DNA from: Holothuria scabra
Lineage: Eukaryota > Echinodermata > Holothuroidea > Aspidochirotida > Holothuriidae
Direction: 5' to 3'
NCBI GenBank assembly: GCA_037179385.1
Contig: CM074179.1
Span: 6,882,001 to 6,946,000, forward strand
Length of the DNA: 64,000 bases
The notes below the pieces were generated by a model that was not told the origin of the DNA, made no database searches, and worked only from the letters and a program-made list of their open reading frames with translations. The translations under genes and the position numbers were made by a program. This document shows positions 32,868 through 43,012 of the stretch, in pieces (positions within the stretch are counted from its first letter, which is position 1; every line of letters begins with the position of its first letter).

Positions 32868-32945
32868 TTAAGTGCTTAGAAATGGACATTGTCAAAAGAG
32901 AAAACCCCAAAGCCGGACCAGACAGAACACAACGTTGAACTATTA
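32868..32945 (-). repeat. Family A-like fragment in the candidate intron
   Basis: CTTTTTAAGTGCTTAGAAATGGACA followed by a GGACCAGACAGAACACAACG-type stretch is the reversed 3' end of a family A subtype also seen at 48968-49065. It lies within the proposed intron between the two minus-strand exons. Confidence 0.6.
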
Positions 32946-33425
32946 ACAGCTATTTACAACTATTTTCACTTGCAAGAAACTGCTTCACTTCCAGTACATA
33001 GCTTTAGTTTTCATTTCAAATGGCCAAACAAACCACATAAAAATAGAGATCATTGCTTCTCATCCAGGAACGTTTACAAGTAAAGGTTGTACATTTCTCC
33101 CTTGTTCAAGTGTCAGTTAACTTGAACTGCACGCTAAGGCACGAATGAGCAAGTTACACAGCTTATGTCCATTCGTTAAAGTGGGATTTAAAGTATACGC
33201 ATGAACTTTTCTTTCAGAATTCCTTGTCAGAAATTCCGCCAGAACCGAATAAGCGATGCTAATGGATATTTTTGCAAGGCAAATTGGTCTTGAAAAATCA
33301 ATGCGTGCCGCAAAATTCAAGAGTGGCACAACGATCCCATCGAAGTATAAGCTTGTAATTCCTGCTGTAAGTGTAACAGTTTCATTATCAGGCTTATAAA
33401 ACAAAGAAGAAAGAAAAAAACTTAC

Positions 33426-33503
33426 CGTTTCAGTGTTAATTTGCTGGAATAACAGCCCGAGTGACATCACAGCCACAACATTTGACCAAACAGAAGTCTT
33501 CAT
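33426..33503 (-). CDS. Candidate first coding exon with signal peptide
   Basis: The minus-strand ATG at 33503 opens a 26-codon frame with a classic secretion signal: MKTSVWSNVVAVMSLGLLF then QQINTET. Directly after the last codon comes GTAAGTTTTTTTC, a near-perfect 5' splice site (phase 0). The continuing frame beyond the donor is intronic. Candidate exon 2 lies 616 bp downstream. The transcript start would lie upstream, where a family A copy has inserted at 33619-33695. Protein family unknown. Confidence 0.5.
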
Positions 33504-33602
33504 TTTGACATCACGTAACAGGAGAAGGGAATAGATTGTTAAGTGTACACTGTCAGATGAAACCGCACACAAGATGTTATGTTAAACGACAAGGTGTTAT
33601 AT

Positions 33603-33711
33603 ACTGTCTGTGAAAGCTCACAGTAAGGTTTTCGTCCGGCCGGTTTGATTTTTTTCGTTTGTTTGTCTGTGCCCGTTTCTACGCACGTAAAAAGCACTGT
33701 CTGTGAAAGCT
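33603..33711 (+). repeat. Family A, short copy with perfect 16 bp target duplication
   Basis: ACTGTCTGTGAAAGCT occurs at 33603-33618 and again at 33696-33711, flanking 77 bp that carry GTCCGGCCGGTTTG, GTGCCCGTTTCTACGCACG and a short A-rich end. This is strong evidence for recent retroposition. It sits just upstream of the candidate signal-peptide exon. Confidence 0.85.
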
Positions 33712-34520
33712 GCTCCTTGTCTGGTATGAATAATTCGTGGCGCTCTTTAAGATCAGCGACTACGGACACGGGGTGGACATGTGTGCTGCCGCACTTTTTT
33801 TTATCATAGGCATATTGAGCCGCCTTACATTACTATTTCATTGCTAAATATACTGGACCGCTTTGGTGATCAGCCCGTCCCCCCACACACACTTGAAAAC
33901 TGGCACCGCGACCCCTGAGATCCCTTTTAGTTTCCACTTGGAGGCGTGTGAGACTTGCGTCTAATTGTTTCAAGACTCTGGTTATCAGCTTTGAAGCCTG
34001 AGCCGTATTAAACCTACTAAGCATTGCGCCCTCTATTATGCTTATCTTTTGAAAAATCCAAAACCAGTGTCTTGTCCATTACGGTAGAGATCACGTGACC
34101 TTGTACGTTTAAGCTCCACCTCTCTACCAACTTATGAATGGTTATTCATGATTGTCGTTACTGATTGACGGTCACCAATTCTGTATTTCGAATTCGGCTA
34201 AACCGTTCTGGCTATGGCTTGCAAGCTACGAGACGTTCATCTTTCCTGTTCTCTCTTATGCAAGCCGAAAAATGAATACTACCAGCACAATTTACGATCA
34301 AGCGTAGGTCTGAGCTAGTGAACCTGCAGGGTAGGCTACAGACTTCCAGACGCTTATCTATCATTCGAAGAAATGTTTCTTCGTTTGTAATTGGTGTAGC
34401 TTTAGCATATTCTAGGCAGATTATTTTCAGTGTGTGTGGGCTAGTCATTAATTGTACAGTAGCTGCATGTGAGTAACGTTTTAACGTTATTTTAAAGAAG
34501 ACTGCTTAGTGTAATGTGTT
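33712..34520. other. No gene seen
   Basis: Short minus-strand frames at 33833-34024 and 34212-34448 show no recognised motif. No shared repeats. Confidence 0.45.
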
Positions 34521-34524
34521 ATGT

Positions 34525-34592
34525 TTTCATTCGGTCCGGTTTGGTTATTTCGTTTGTTTGTCTGTGCCCGTTTCTACGCGCATTCAAAGCAC
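34525..34592 (+). repeat. Family A, 3' tail
   Basis: GTCCGGTTTGGTTATTTCG, GTGCCCGTTTCTACGCGC and a degenerate A-rich end. It joins LINE family T sequence at about 34605 and closely resembles the copy at 33619-33695. Confidence 0.72.
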
Positions 34593-34604
34593 GCGGTGCA
34601 GTGT

Positions 34605-35430
34605 GCCCCAGTCCAGCATCGCGCATGTCTGGTAAGGTCCTACAAGGATCCGGCATAACAGTGCCCAGCCTGTTACAAAGGGTTTCGCTGGGATCTTGCA
34701 ATCTACATTCAACAGGGTAATTGATCTCTAGACTTGGGTAGCAAGGTTATAACGCCAGTGCGCTGCGAGGGGCTCAATGAGCAAGCAAGGAAGGCAGAGA
34801 CATAAACATCACGAAGATCATGTCCAACGGTACCCCGGAAGCGTTTGTAAAATTCCACTGGAATACCGTCGGACCCAGGTGCTATTCCGCCTTCCATTCT
34901 TGCTACGGCCTTCCAGAGCTCGACGACAGTCAATAAGGCCAAGATCATCATTCTGCTCTTTGGTGGAGGACTTGTCAATATTATCTAACATATTAATTGA
35001 AGACCCTCATCGACATCTACCTGGATGTAAAGCTTTTCATAGAAGCTTCTAAATACTTCAACGATGTCAAGAGGGTCCTTCTGTACTGCACCATGGGCTT
35101 CTCTTCCGCCTCTACTCAATGCACGCGGGGACGAATACGGGCCCCATACAGTTTTTTAACAAGATGTTGCTGGATTGCGTGAAGCGCGGAGGAGACGCCA
35201 TTCCTCTCCCTTGAGCAGAGCGAGAGGAACCCCTCCCTTCTCCGACGAGCTCTAGCTACACAGTACCCAATAGTGAACTGCTTGATGCGGGACTTAACGT
35301 CATCCCACCATTCTGAACCCGTTGGGAAGGCTGACGAGACGAGAACTGAACTCGACGTTGTATGTAGAGCCGGGTTAAAATTTGTGTCTGAAATGAAAAC
35401 ACATGACTGTTCATACAGAATCAATACCAA
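34605..35430 (-). pseudogene. LINE family T (Tx1/L1-like) relic, region before and at RT start
   Basis: The minus-strand frame at 35116-35430 (SEWWDDVKSRIKQFTIGYC, then ARRRREGFLSLCSRE) resembles the linker between endonuclease and RT of L1/Tx1 LINEs. The frame 34709-34978 carries ELWKAVARMEGGIAPGSDG, PVEFYKRFRGTVG and LSPSQRTGVITLLPKS, the RT fingers. The copy ends at about 34605 near the CATGCGCG of the next motif. Frameshifts separate the parts. Confidence 0.82.
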
Positions 35431-36140
35431 GTGTTAATGTGGCGCACCAAGGTATGAAGTGTACAGATTGTTCCCTGGGTATTGGCAAATTTTCAATCCA
35501 GCCAATGTTGTACTACAGACTGAGAACGTTTTCAGCAACCCCCCCCCCCCTTCCCATTGTTTTTAACAGGGGTCTTCTGATAGCTGATCAACCACAGGTG
35601 TCAATAACAATCATCACCTAATGGAGGATGAAAGAACACTTAAGGGACATTTCCTTTGACGTATGCTTTATTTATAAATGCAACCCACTTTTCCATAACT
35701 GTAGCTAAATTGTCCCCCCCCCCCAAAAAAAACCCCGCCAACAGTATGTCTGTTAAAAGCTGTAGCCCGTGCCATCGATGTGGGTTCTGTTGATCGGCAG
35801 GACAGGTTGTGTCTTTTCTGAATGCTTCAAACCATTCCTGTCCCCAAAGGAAACAAATAATGATCCATACATAGTTAATTAATAAAATGTAAATAATTAT
35901 TTTATAGGGAAAATGGCTAAAGTCCCCCAATTTGAAATAGTAAAGAGCTCAGAAATTATACCGTCCTTCATGAGAAAACATATTAGTTTATTTGTTAAAT
36001 TTTATGCTGAACAACTCCTTGCTTTACTTTCGATATTCAGTTACTAAATACACGAACATTACTAAAACTACCTGAGCGAAAAAAGAGACCTGCAAGATTT
36101 ACAAATTATTTAATATAAACTTGAGACGACTGCTTTCTTC
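35431..36140. other. No clear gene
   Basis: Poly-C runs at 35539-35551 and 35716-35726. On the minus strand a stretch around 35760-35845 reads EWFEAFRKDTTCPADQQNPH and follows a TTTGTTTCCTTTGGGGACAG tract that could be a splice acceptor. It may be an exon or a transposon relic, but nothing confirms either. Confidence 0.35.
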
Positions 36141-36159
36141 CTTTAATTATGGAATGTAC

Positions 36160-36705
36160 TTGAACTGACATTAAACTGGAAGAACTTGATGGTGCAGAAA
36201 TTGTTGGATTTTCGTTTTAGTAATTCCATACGGTTTTCTTATCTGTAACCAGCTTTTGTTACTCGGCCATTTTAACCCTTGTCCAATTTGTAGGTACTCT
36301 AACGTTATTCCCCTCTGCAAATTCGATGCTAGTTCCCTGCACTTCGTTGGCGATAGTCCATGAAACTAGTTAGAAAGTCCTTAATATGGTTTGCAAGATC
36401 AACCTCCATGAGTCCATATTAAGTGTCAATACTTGTTTTGTTGCCGATACTGCCGCATACCCCATATATGGTGTCTCTTGCTCTGCAATGTGCCTAAGCA
36501 GTGTCATCCCGTCATTCTCAAACTCAGTTACCGAACGAATTGACTTTCCTCTGGCTACTTCCAATGCTGCCCTCCTCAATGCGTCGTATGATATGTTGGC
36601 CATCGCCGTCTTCCGTTTATAACGTTTTTGGCACTTTGTAGCTGAAATATATGACCACAAATTTTGCATTAAATGCAATAATAGTCTAGGGGTAAGATAA
36701 GCCAC
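36160..36705 (-). pseudogene. Pogo/Tigger-like transposase relic, N-terminal DNA-binding domain
   Basis: The minus-strand frame at 36370-36705 holds YKRKTAMANISYDALRRAA, then EVARGKSIRSVTEFE and MTLLRHI, the helix-turn-helix start of pogo-type transposases (Tc1/mariner superfamily). Past a stop near 36370 the decayed sequence continues with EFAEGNNVRVPTNW, which matches the second (CENP-B-like) DNA-binding part. The DDE catalytic domain is missing. An upstream untranslated region leads to a pogo-type terminal repeat at 37077-37096. Confidence 0.78.
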
Positions 36706-37096
36706 AACCTGGGGTAAGATGAGCCACAGTTCAACTCACCTCACCCAGGGATGATCAACTAGGACCACAACAGTGTGTTAGGCTAAAGCCTCTACCTATT
36801 TCATGTAATGTGGTGTTTCGTAAAATCTTATTTTGATAGAATACATCCCTTAGTACACCTTATAACGTATGGAATTATTAAAATGTTCATCAATGTATGA
36901 GACATTCAAAACTTACAATATTTTTCAAAAAATCACTAAAATGAACCAAAACTCATTTTTAGCTCGGTCACTCACCGTATGTGAGGCAAGACCATGAACG
37001 TCGCAGAAAGAGTTGTACAGTGTTCTCTCCAGGAAGAAGCAGTGTAACTTTCGTCTCCTTCTTCGTGGTGCTATTAGGGGTGGCTCAACATACCTG
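36706..37096 (-). mobile_element. 5' end of the pogo-like element with TIR
   Basis: The right boundary reads, reversed, CAGGTATGTTGAGCCACCCC, which fits pogo-type termini (CAG start, GTAAGTTGAGCCACC). Subterminal repeats GGGTAAGATAAGCCAC and GGGGTAAGATGAGCCAC occur at 36700-36733. The flanking TA duplication is no longer visible and the other terminus is not found, so the element is 3'-truncated. Confidence 0.65.
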
Positions 37097-38316
37097 CCGG
37101 CTTAACTAGGACCAGTTTTCCTAACTAGTGGTACACTTCGGAATGTTTCCCCTCTGACTTTTTTTTTTTTTGGTCCCATTTACCTATAATTGTAAGCCCT
37201 CACCTTGGAACAGTAGGCCTTTGTCGAGTACAGCCTGGCCAAGTCAGATAAAAAATGTGTATACTAACCTCGTGATAAAGGGTACCATAACTCCATCAGA
37301 TGAGACTGGGCGTGTATAATTTCTAGCCAGTGTTCAGAAGCCCATTCAAATGTGACAATGTAACCTGGGACCATGGTCTTTCAAGGATCCCTGCACGTTC
37401 CAGCCCAATTCAACTTTGGATCGGCACTACAATTACTAATGTCTTAAGTTCTATAAACCTTTGTTCAACGACCCTTTCTCCATGGGTGAGTTCTGCATGT
37501 GCATCGGATTCAACTGTAAGTGAGACCTACCTTTACTGAACATATGAACCCCGACTGGTCAGCGTATTTGATTGCCACGTCTGATGGCCGTTCAGTCTTC
37601 GAGCCTTATCAATTGTCCCCTTCCCGTGGCAGTGATGGCTCTTCATTTCTTGGCCCATGTGAGGCTCATGTAATTTTGAACCCAGGATTAATAAATGACC
37701 GACCTATATGCCGAGCCCACATGACACCCATATGAAATAAGGCCCATGTAAACAACTGATGTGTCTGAAAATATGGGCCAGCTACCTATCCCTAATGCAT
37801 GTGGACTACCCGACATGGGACTCTTAACTAATTTTTGGTGCAAAATTAAAGTGGGCCCCCAATATCATTTGGGGGCCACAAGCCTGGCAAAAATTGAAGT
37901 GGGGAGCCAAGGGGCCAAATTTGTACAATGACATAATCGCAATGTAATTAAGGCGGCCCAGAAAAAGTAAGGGAGGACGTAAGCCCCCTCTCCCCATCCC
38001 TATCCTCAGTTCCTCTCACCGTGGTCTCTATATGAATTAGGCGGTCCTCACCCCTCTCCCATGTGTTTCCTCCATGCGCCACCATCCTGTAATATTGTTT
38101 TGCAGACTTAATGCTCAAAACGTTCATTTCTAGGCTAAGAGGAATTGCCCTTTCATTGTAACTCTCTCTATTTTTGGAGGAAAAGGTTCAGTTTGCACCA
38201 CCAAACAACTAACCAGCGAGTAAATTCAGGTAGAAAACAAATTTCTCGCACTCGTTTTACATTATTCACAGTAAAGTTAAACACTCTATAAATACAGCGG
38301 ACGTGTTTTCCGCGAA
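37097..38316. other. No gene seen
   Basis: Two overlapping plus-strand frames (37330-37735) have no known motif. 37840-38010 is G/C-run rich (GGGGGCC blocks, GGCGGCCC) and resembles the ends of the small MITE at 60283-60465, but no pair of termini is clear. Confidence 0.4.
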
Positions 38317-38317
38317 T

Positions 38318-38418
38318 TCTCCTAGGTAGGACGTTAAACTGCATCCGGTTGTGGAGTTTGTGTAACTGTGGGAAAAATGAGGTTACCCTTTGCCACGACT
38401 GCCTCTGGGGTACCTTTT
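38318..38418 (+). repeat. Family A, 5' end fragment
   Basis: CCTAGGTAGGACGTTAAACTG, CGGTTGTGGAG and GAGGTTACCCTTTGCCACG, ending at CTCTGGGGTACC. It continues into a poly-T and a reversed family A 3' tail at 38419-38480, so two partial copies meet tail to head. Confidence 0.72.
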
Positions 38419-38652
38419 TTTTTTTTTCAGTGCATTGAAACGGCACATGCAAACAAAAAAACAAAACTCAAACCAGACCAGGCGGAAACATAGATGTAAA
38501 CTATTTACAAACTGCTTAATCAAACAGAAGATTATGTTCATTGCAATAATAGAACTTTGACTATGACTATTTACATACCCAATTACATGGGCCAATCCCA
38601 TCCCGCCCACGCAATACTCGAGCTATTTAAAAAAAACTATGTAAAGATAATA

Positions 38653-40432
38653 TTACAAGTTAACTATAACCCCGCCAGCCCGCACCGAAACAAGCGGACC
38701 CCACCGTCTGCTGAACGTCGACCTTGGCAAACGAACGAAGTCAGCCTCCACCCTCACCTTAACCTCCGCTTTTACCGATGCCAGGAGGACGTCAGCAGTC
38801 CCGCCTTTTCCCCTAAATACGATATTGCACCGGTCTCTCCATATAGCAAGCTTCACGGAAGCCGAGACAAAGGTAAGAATCCCGCAAATACTCGCACTGC
38901 AAGGCGGGGGCGAAAGACCATACAGTGCATAGTCCTGACTGACCGACCAGCTGTTTGAAAACGTGAGGCGATCGGCCAGGACTTGAAACCATTCCCACAG
39001 GAGAGCCACAAAACCACACCGCCAAAACACATGAGGCACACTCTCCCACTTTGTGCATCCAATACGGGGGCAAATGCCATCTCCAAGACGCCACCGAAGG
39101 CGCTTGAGGTTAGTAACAATGGCGTCATGTGCGATTCGCCACAGCAAGTCTCGCCGGCGGTAATCGAGTGACTTGCTGTGGACTACACGCCACACTTCCG
39201 GTCCCGACGCATAGTTGTTGGGTCGGACCTGTCCAACCATGTCATCAAAAATGGCCTGGTACAGGTCCCCCGCAGTGGACTGCGAAACATCCCCCACTGT
39301 TGACATAATGCGGAGAGCGTCCCCCATGTTGCAATATGCCAACGTTGGTCTCCAGCTGTGGGGTACACTGTTACTGAAAAGGGAGGGAAAGTACCAACGA
39401 AATGACAGGCCCCCCCAGTAACGCACAAAGAAAGTAAACGGCGAGTGGCTCTCAACGGCACTAAAAACACATCTGGTCAGGAGAAAACGGAGCTTCGAAG
39501 GAAGGTGCACAAGACCCAAACCCCCGTACCTACATTCCTGGTACACCATCTTTCTTTTGACCAGCTCCGTTTTCCCTGACCACAGAAACCCAAAAATGGC
39601 CCTCTCAAGTCGTATCAGGACCCTCTGGAGCAGCCAGAACAGTGCCCGGATACCACAAGAGAGGGTAAACAAAACGATTGATTACTGTCACCTTTCCCAT
39701 AAGAGTTAGATATCTATCGCCAAACGATGTCAACCTAGCCTCCACCAGGTCCGCTTTTTCATTCCAGGTAAGTAACTCTGGAGAACCATAACTAAACCAT
39801 AGGCCATTAATTTTAATGGCGTCGTCAACCCACGATGCTGTGAAAGGAAGGGACTTCCACCGCCACTTGCCCAGACGGAGTCCCTTGGTTTTAGTGGGGT
39901 TTAGTCTGGCACCTGTCGCCCTCTGAAAGGTGGACAGCGTATCAGAAAGGGCCCTGAATGAGGGTAGGTCGGAGACCACACAAGTGACATCATCAGCATA
40001 CTGGAGGCATTTGACTTTGGCTCCACCAGGTATGTGAAAGGGTTTGAACGAAGACTCTACTTGTAAGGCTCTAGTTAGAGATTCGCTGAATAACACATAA
40101 AGTAGGGGTGACAGAGGGCACCCCTGACGTACCCCACGTTGGACCCTGAAGGGTTCCGATGGTAGACCATTAACAACAACCCGACTATATACATTACCAT
40201 ACAACAAGGTTACCCAATTAACAAAGGTTGGGCTTAACTTAAATTTCCTCAATACTTTAAAAAGAAACCCATGATCTACCATGTCGAAGGCTTTCTCCTG
40301 GTCAAGGGAGACAAGCGCACATGGCATATCATGGTCCTTCACATACTCAACTAGGTCCCGCACCAACCAGAGGTTCTGCTGGATACTGTGTCCACGCACC
40401 GCGCATGTCTGGTAAGGCCCTACAAGATCCGG
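38653..40432 (-). pseudogene. LINE family T (Tx1/L1-like) RT and C-terminal region
   Basis: The best LINE copy in the window. Minus strand, entering at 40432 within the RT: VRGHSIQQNLWLVRDLVEY, LVSLDQEKAFDMVDH, RQGCPLSPLLYV and the palm motif YADD at 39989-40000. A frameshift near 39625 leads into 38653-39672 with LERAIFGFLWSGK, YGGLGLVHLPSKLR and a C-terminal zinc motif C-x4-C-x7-H-x4-C (CPRIGCTKWESVPHVFWRC). The stop is at 38653-38655. The motif set matches the Tx1 branch of L1-type LINEs. It is 5'-truncated by the family A copy at 40433. Only one frameshift breaks about 590 codons, so the insertion is relatively young. Confidence 0.9.
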
Positions 40433-40556
40433 CCTCTGGGGTACCCTTGGGCAAAGTGATCCTGTATATTTGCCCTCAGTTTTTACGTGTTCTTGTCTTC
40501 GGGCGTGGTGTAGTCTCCGGCCGTGGGGTGACCTTGGAGGGTGATGTGGAATGTGT

Positions 40557-40596
<40 letters not shown>

Positions 40597-40822
40597 TCTC
40601 TTGGGTTGGTGTGGGGTTGGTTTTGAAGGCGGTTGTAGGTGACTTGGCGGGCTTTTTGGGTGTTGGGGTAGGTTGGTGAGTCATTTCCATTGTCAAAAAC
40701 CTTTGTGTTCAGCGTTTCGTGTGTGGATGGTTGAAGGTTAGCTGTTGTATTTTGTCCGGCCGGCTAGAGGTGTCTGTTTGTTGCTTTTAATGTTCCTGTT
40801 TCTATGTTCGATTTCAAAAAGA
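40433..40822 (+). repeat. Family A copy at the 5' edge of LINE T
   Basis: Starts CCTCTGGGGTACCCTTGGG, has one or two 18 bp units, a T38 run near 40558-40595, the GT-rich segment, GTCCGGCCGGCTAGAG and ends CTATGTTCGATTTCAAAAAG. Its reverse strand makes a false Lys-rich N-terminal extension of the LINE frame. Confidence 0.8.
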
Positions 40823-41087
40823 ATTCGCAGGCTCTCGTTGGTCCTGCTGAACTATAACATTGACTGCTGCGCTGTGCTAGCGTACTTGTTCTACTGTGTT
40901 ATACTGTTTTATAATGAAAGCAGTGGGTGTGGTCTCTCTCTTGAAGACCAAGGTTTGGTCTTGCTCGTTTTAAAGCACGCCTGTTCTATAGTTGTTTTTG
41001 TGTTGGGTTACCTTACTATTTTCCCCTACCTAGGTATTTTTTCGCATCTGGATCCTCAATCATAGCCACTGGGGGTGACCGCCCGGC
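40823..41087. other. No gene seen
   Basis: Unique sequence without coding motifs. Confidence 0.45.
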
Positions 41088-41140
41088 AGACCGAAGGTCC
41101 GGGAGACCGAAAGTCCGCGAGGCCGAAGGTCCGCGAGACC
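41088..41140. repeat. 16 bp GC-rich repeat, reversed
   Basis: Three to four units of GACCGAAGGTCCGCGA, the reverse complement of the array at 1222-1295. Confidence 0.82.
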
Positions 41141-42240
41141 AAATCCAGATATGGATTGAAATCTGGATATATCTGGTTAAATACAGCCTTTATGTGGCAG
41201 TATCAAGCCAGATATAAATTGATGAAATGCCTTCACAGATGTGCAAATAATGTTTGATATGGTCATATCAAGCCAGGTATAATTGATTAAAATACCATGA
41301 CAGAATTACATATAAACTTTTACTTGGCCATATTTATAGTTTTTGGTTTAATTTTTGTACCTGTCCTACATAACAACCTTCTCTGGAAGCTGAACAAGTA
41401 TCAACAAACCAAAATCAGAACATTCGAACCATATCCAGCCATATTATACTAACATATGCAAATTAATTTCCAATGTGGACGTGGTCAGGAATTTACGGCC
41501 CTGATTTTCTTTTTATTGTGATTTAGGAAGCAATATGTGGAAAAGCATGTAACCTTCAACAAAATTTATGTTGGGATATTGCTCCATATGATAATTTAAA
41601 CCAACAATGCAGTGTAAACATTTAAAAGTAGGAATTTCAAAGCAGTTTTTTCTTCACTTTTAAGTACTATAACAACTTCAAATAATTAAGTCAATGTTAT
41701 ACAATGTGCATTCATCTTTGTTGTAGATGTTCAGATAGCCCTTAACATTATGCTGGCTCAGAAGGCTTCTGATACGCTTTACACAAAGGTAGTGCACTAA
41801 TAGATTTTGGTCCAGCAATATATGGTCCAGATATGGGACATATGTGCACCATAATTGTGTCCTTAATATGGGATCAATACAGTAAATCTTTATATACACC
41901 AGATATGGCACTGCTTTATATGGGATCAATACAACACACCTTTATATAAACCAGATATGATACTGCTTTATATGGGATCAGTGTGGAAAAGCTTAATATA
42001 AACCATATATGGTATTGCATTATGTGGTTCATATCTGTTCCATCAAAAGACCTGATCCAGATAAAAAAAAAATTTCTGGCCCATATATGGATTAGATCTA
42101 GTTCTGGCACAGATCAAGGTTATATCTGCCCAATTTTTTATCTGGTCCAGGTATAAATCCCATATCTTCAGCAGATATGGGCCAGATATGAAATCCAAAT
42201 CTGGCCAACATATGGAATTTGATCTGGCCCATATCTGGAT
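41141..42240. repeat. AT-rich satellite-like region with CAGATATGG motifs
   Basis: Dozens of ATATCTGG/CCAGATAT motifs. Between about 41870 and 42010 there are roughly 60 bp tandem units: GGGATCAATACA, CTTTATATA, ACCAGATATGG and ACTGCTTTATAT. The density of ATATGG rises toward 42100-42240, where the motif appears every 20-30 bp. Confidence 0.75.
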
Positions 42241-42249
42241 TTGGAGTAA

Positions 42250-42415
42250 GGGATTTCAAAAGTCCCATAAGTTAACTTTTGAGTCCCATAAGTTAAAAAC
42301 AGAAAATTTCAAGAGTCCCATAAGTTCATTTCGATGTCCCATAAGTTCAAATGAGTTTCCCATTAGTTCAGAAAAAGAGGTCTCCTAAGTTCAAAAAAGG
42401 TCCCACACAATCAAA
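42250..42415. repeat. Minisatellite GTCCCATAAGTTCA
   Basis: Six to seven units of (G)AGTCCCATAAGTTCA separated by 6-14 variable bases. Immediately follows the CAGATATGG region. Confidence 0.85.
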
Positions 42416-42445
42416 TGGTTCTAGCTCTAACCATAACCTTTAACC

Positions 42446-42545
42446 TTTGCGGACCTTCGATCTCGTGGACCAAACCAGAAGTTTACAGCTTTGCCCATTT
42501 CCTTCAATGCAATTTCGGTCTCGCGGATCTGCGATCTGAAGAACT
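42446..42545. repeat. Dispersed 16 bp motif near LINE T
   Basis: TTGCGGACCTTCGATCTCGTGG and TTCGGTCTCGCGGATCTGCG are loose copies of the 16 bp GC-rich motif; CTTGGCGCCGATCGAC nearby recalls the 24 bp minisatellite at 645-1222. The two repeats that adjoin at 1.2 kb thus recur together here. Confidence 0.55.
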
Positions 42546-42551
42546 TGGCGC

Positions 42552-43012
42552 CGATCGACTGTCGTCGAGCTCTGGAAGGCCGTGACAAAGATCGAAGGCG
42601 GAAAGGCACCTGGGTGCGACGGTTTTCCAATGGAATTTTACAAACACTTCTTGGGTACCGTTGAACATGATGGTCTTGATGTATACGAATCTGCCTTTCG
42701 TGCGGGCTCATTGAGCCCCTCCCAGCGCACTGGCGTAATGACCTTGCTCCCCAAGTCTGAAGATTCATTCGGGCCAAAAAAATATGCGACCAATCACCCT
42801 GTTAAATGTGAATCACAAAATCCTGTCGAAGTCGCATTGTAACATGCTGGGCACTGTTATGAAGGATCTTCTAAGGCCTTACCAGGCATGCGTGGTGCGT
42901 GGACACAGTATTCAGCAAAACCTCTGGTTGGTGCGGGACCGAGTTGAGTATATGAAAGACCTTGATCTGCCATGTGCGCTTGTCTCCCTCGATCAGGAGA
43001 AGGTCTTCTACG
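42552..43012 (+). pseudogene. LINE family T (Tx1/L1-like) RT fragment
   Basis: Plus strand. 42582-42842: TKIEGGKAPGCDGFPMEFYK, GSLSPSQRTGVMTLLPKS. A frameshift near 42785 leads to MRPITLLNVNHKILSK, YQACVVRGHSIQQNLWLV and LVSLDQEKVFY, ending at 43012 where sequence of the hAT-like repeat starts. It overlaps parts of both other RT copies and aligns with them. Confidence 0.85.

Noticed and set aside
35640..35930. Minus-strand frame as an exon (EWFEAFRKDTTCPADQQ)
   Set aside because: The acceptor-like tract is imperfect, a poly-C run truncates the frame and no neighbour exon is visible. Kept only as a remark.
40434..40696. Lys/Pro-rich N-terminal extension of the LINE T frame
   Set aside because: It is the reverse strand of a family A copy whose T38 run reads as poly-Lys. 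The LINE coding sequence starts only at 40432.
41870..42240. CRISPR-like array from regularly spaced CAGATATGG motifs
   Set aside because: Spacers are themselves similar and the motif is short and degenerate. This is a eukaryotic tandem repeat.
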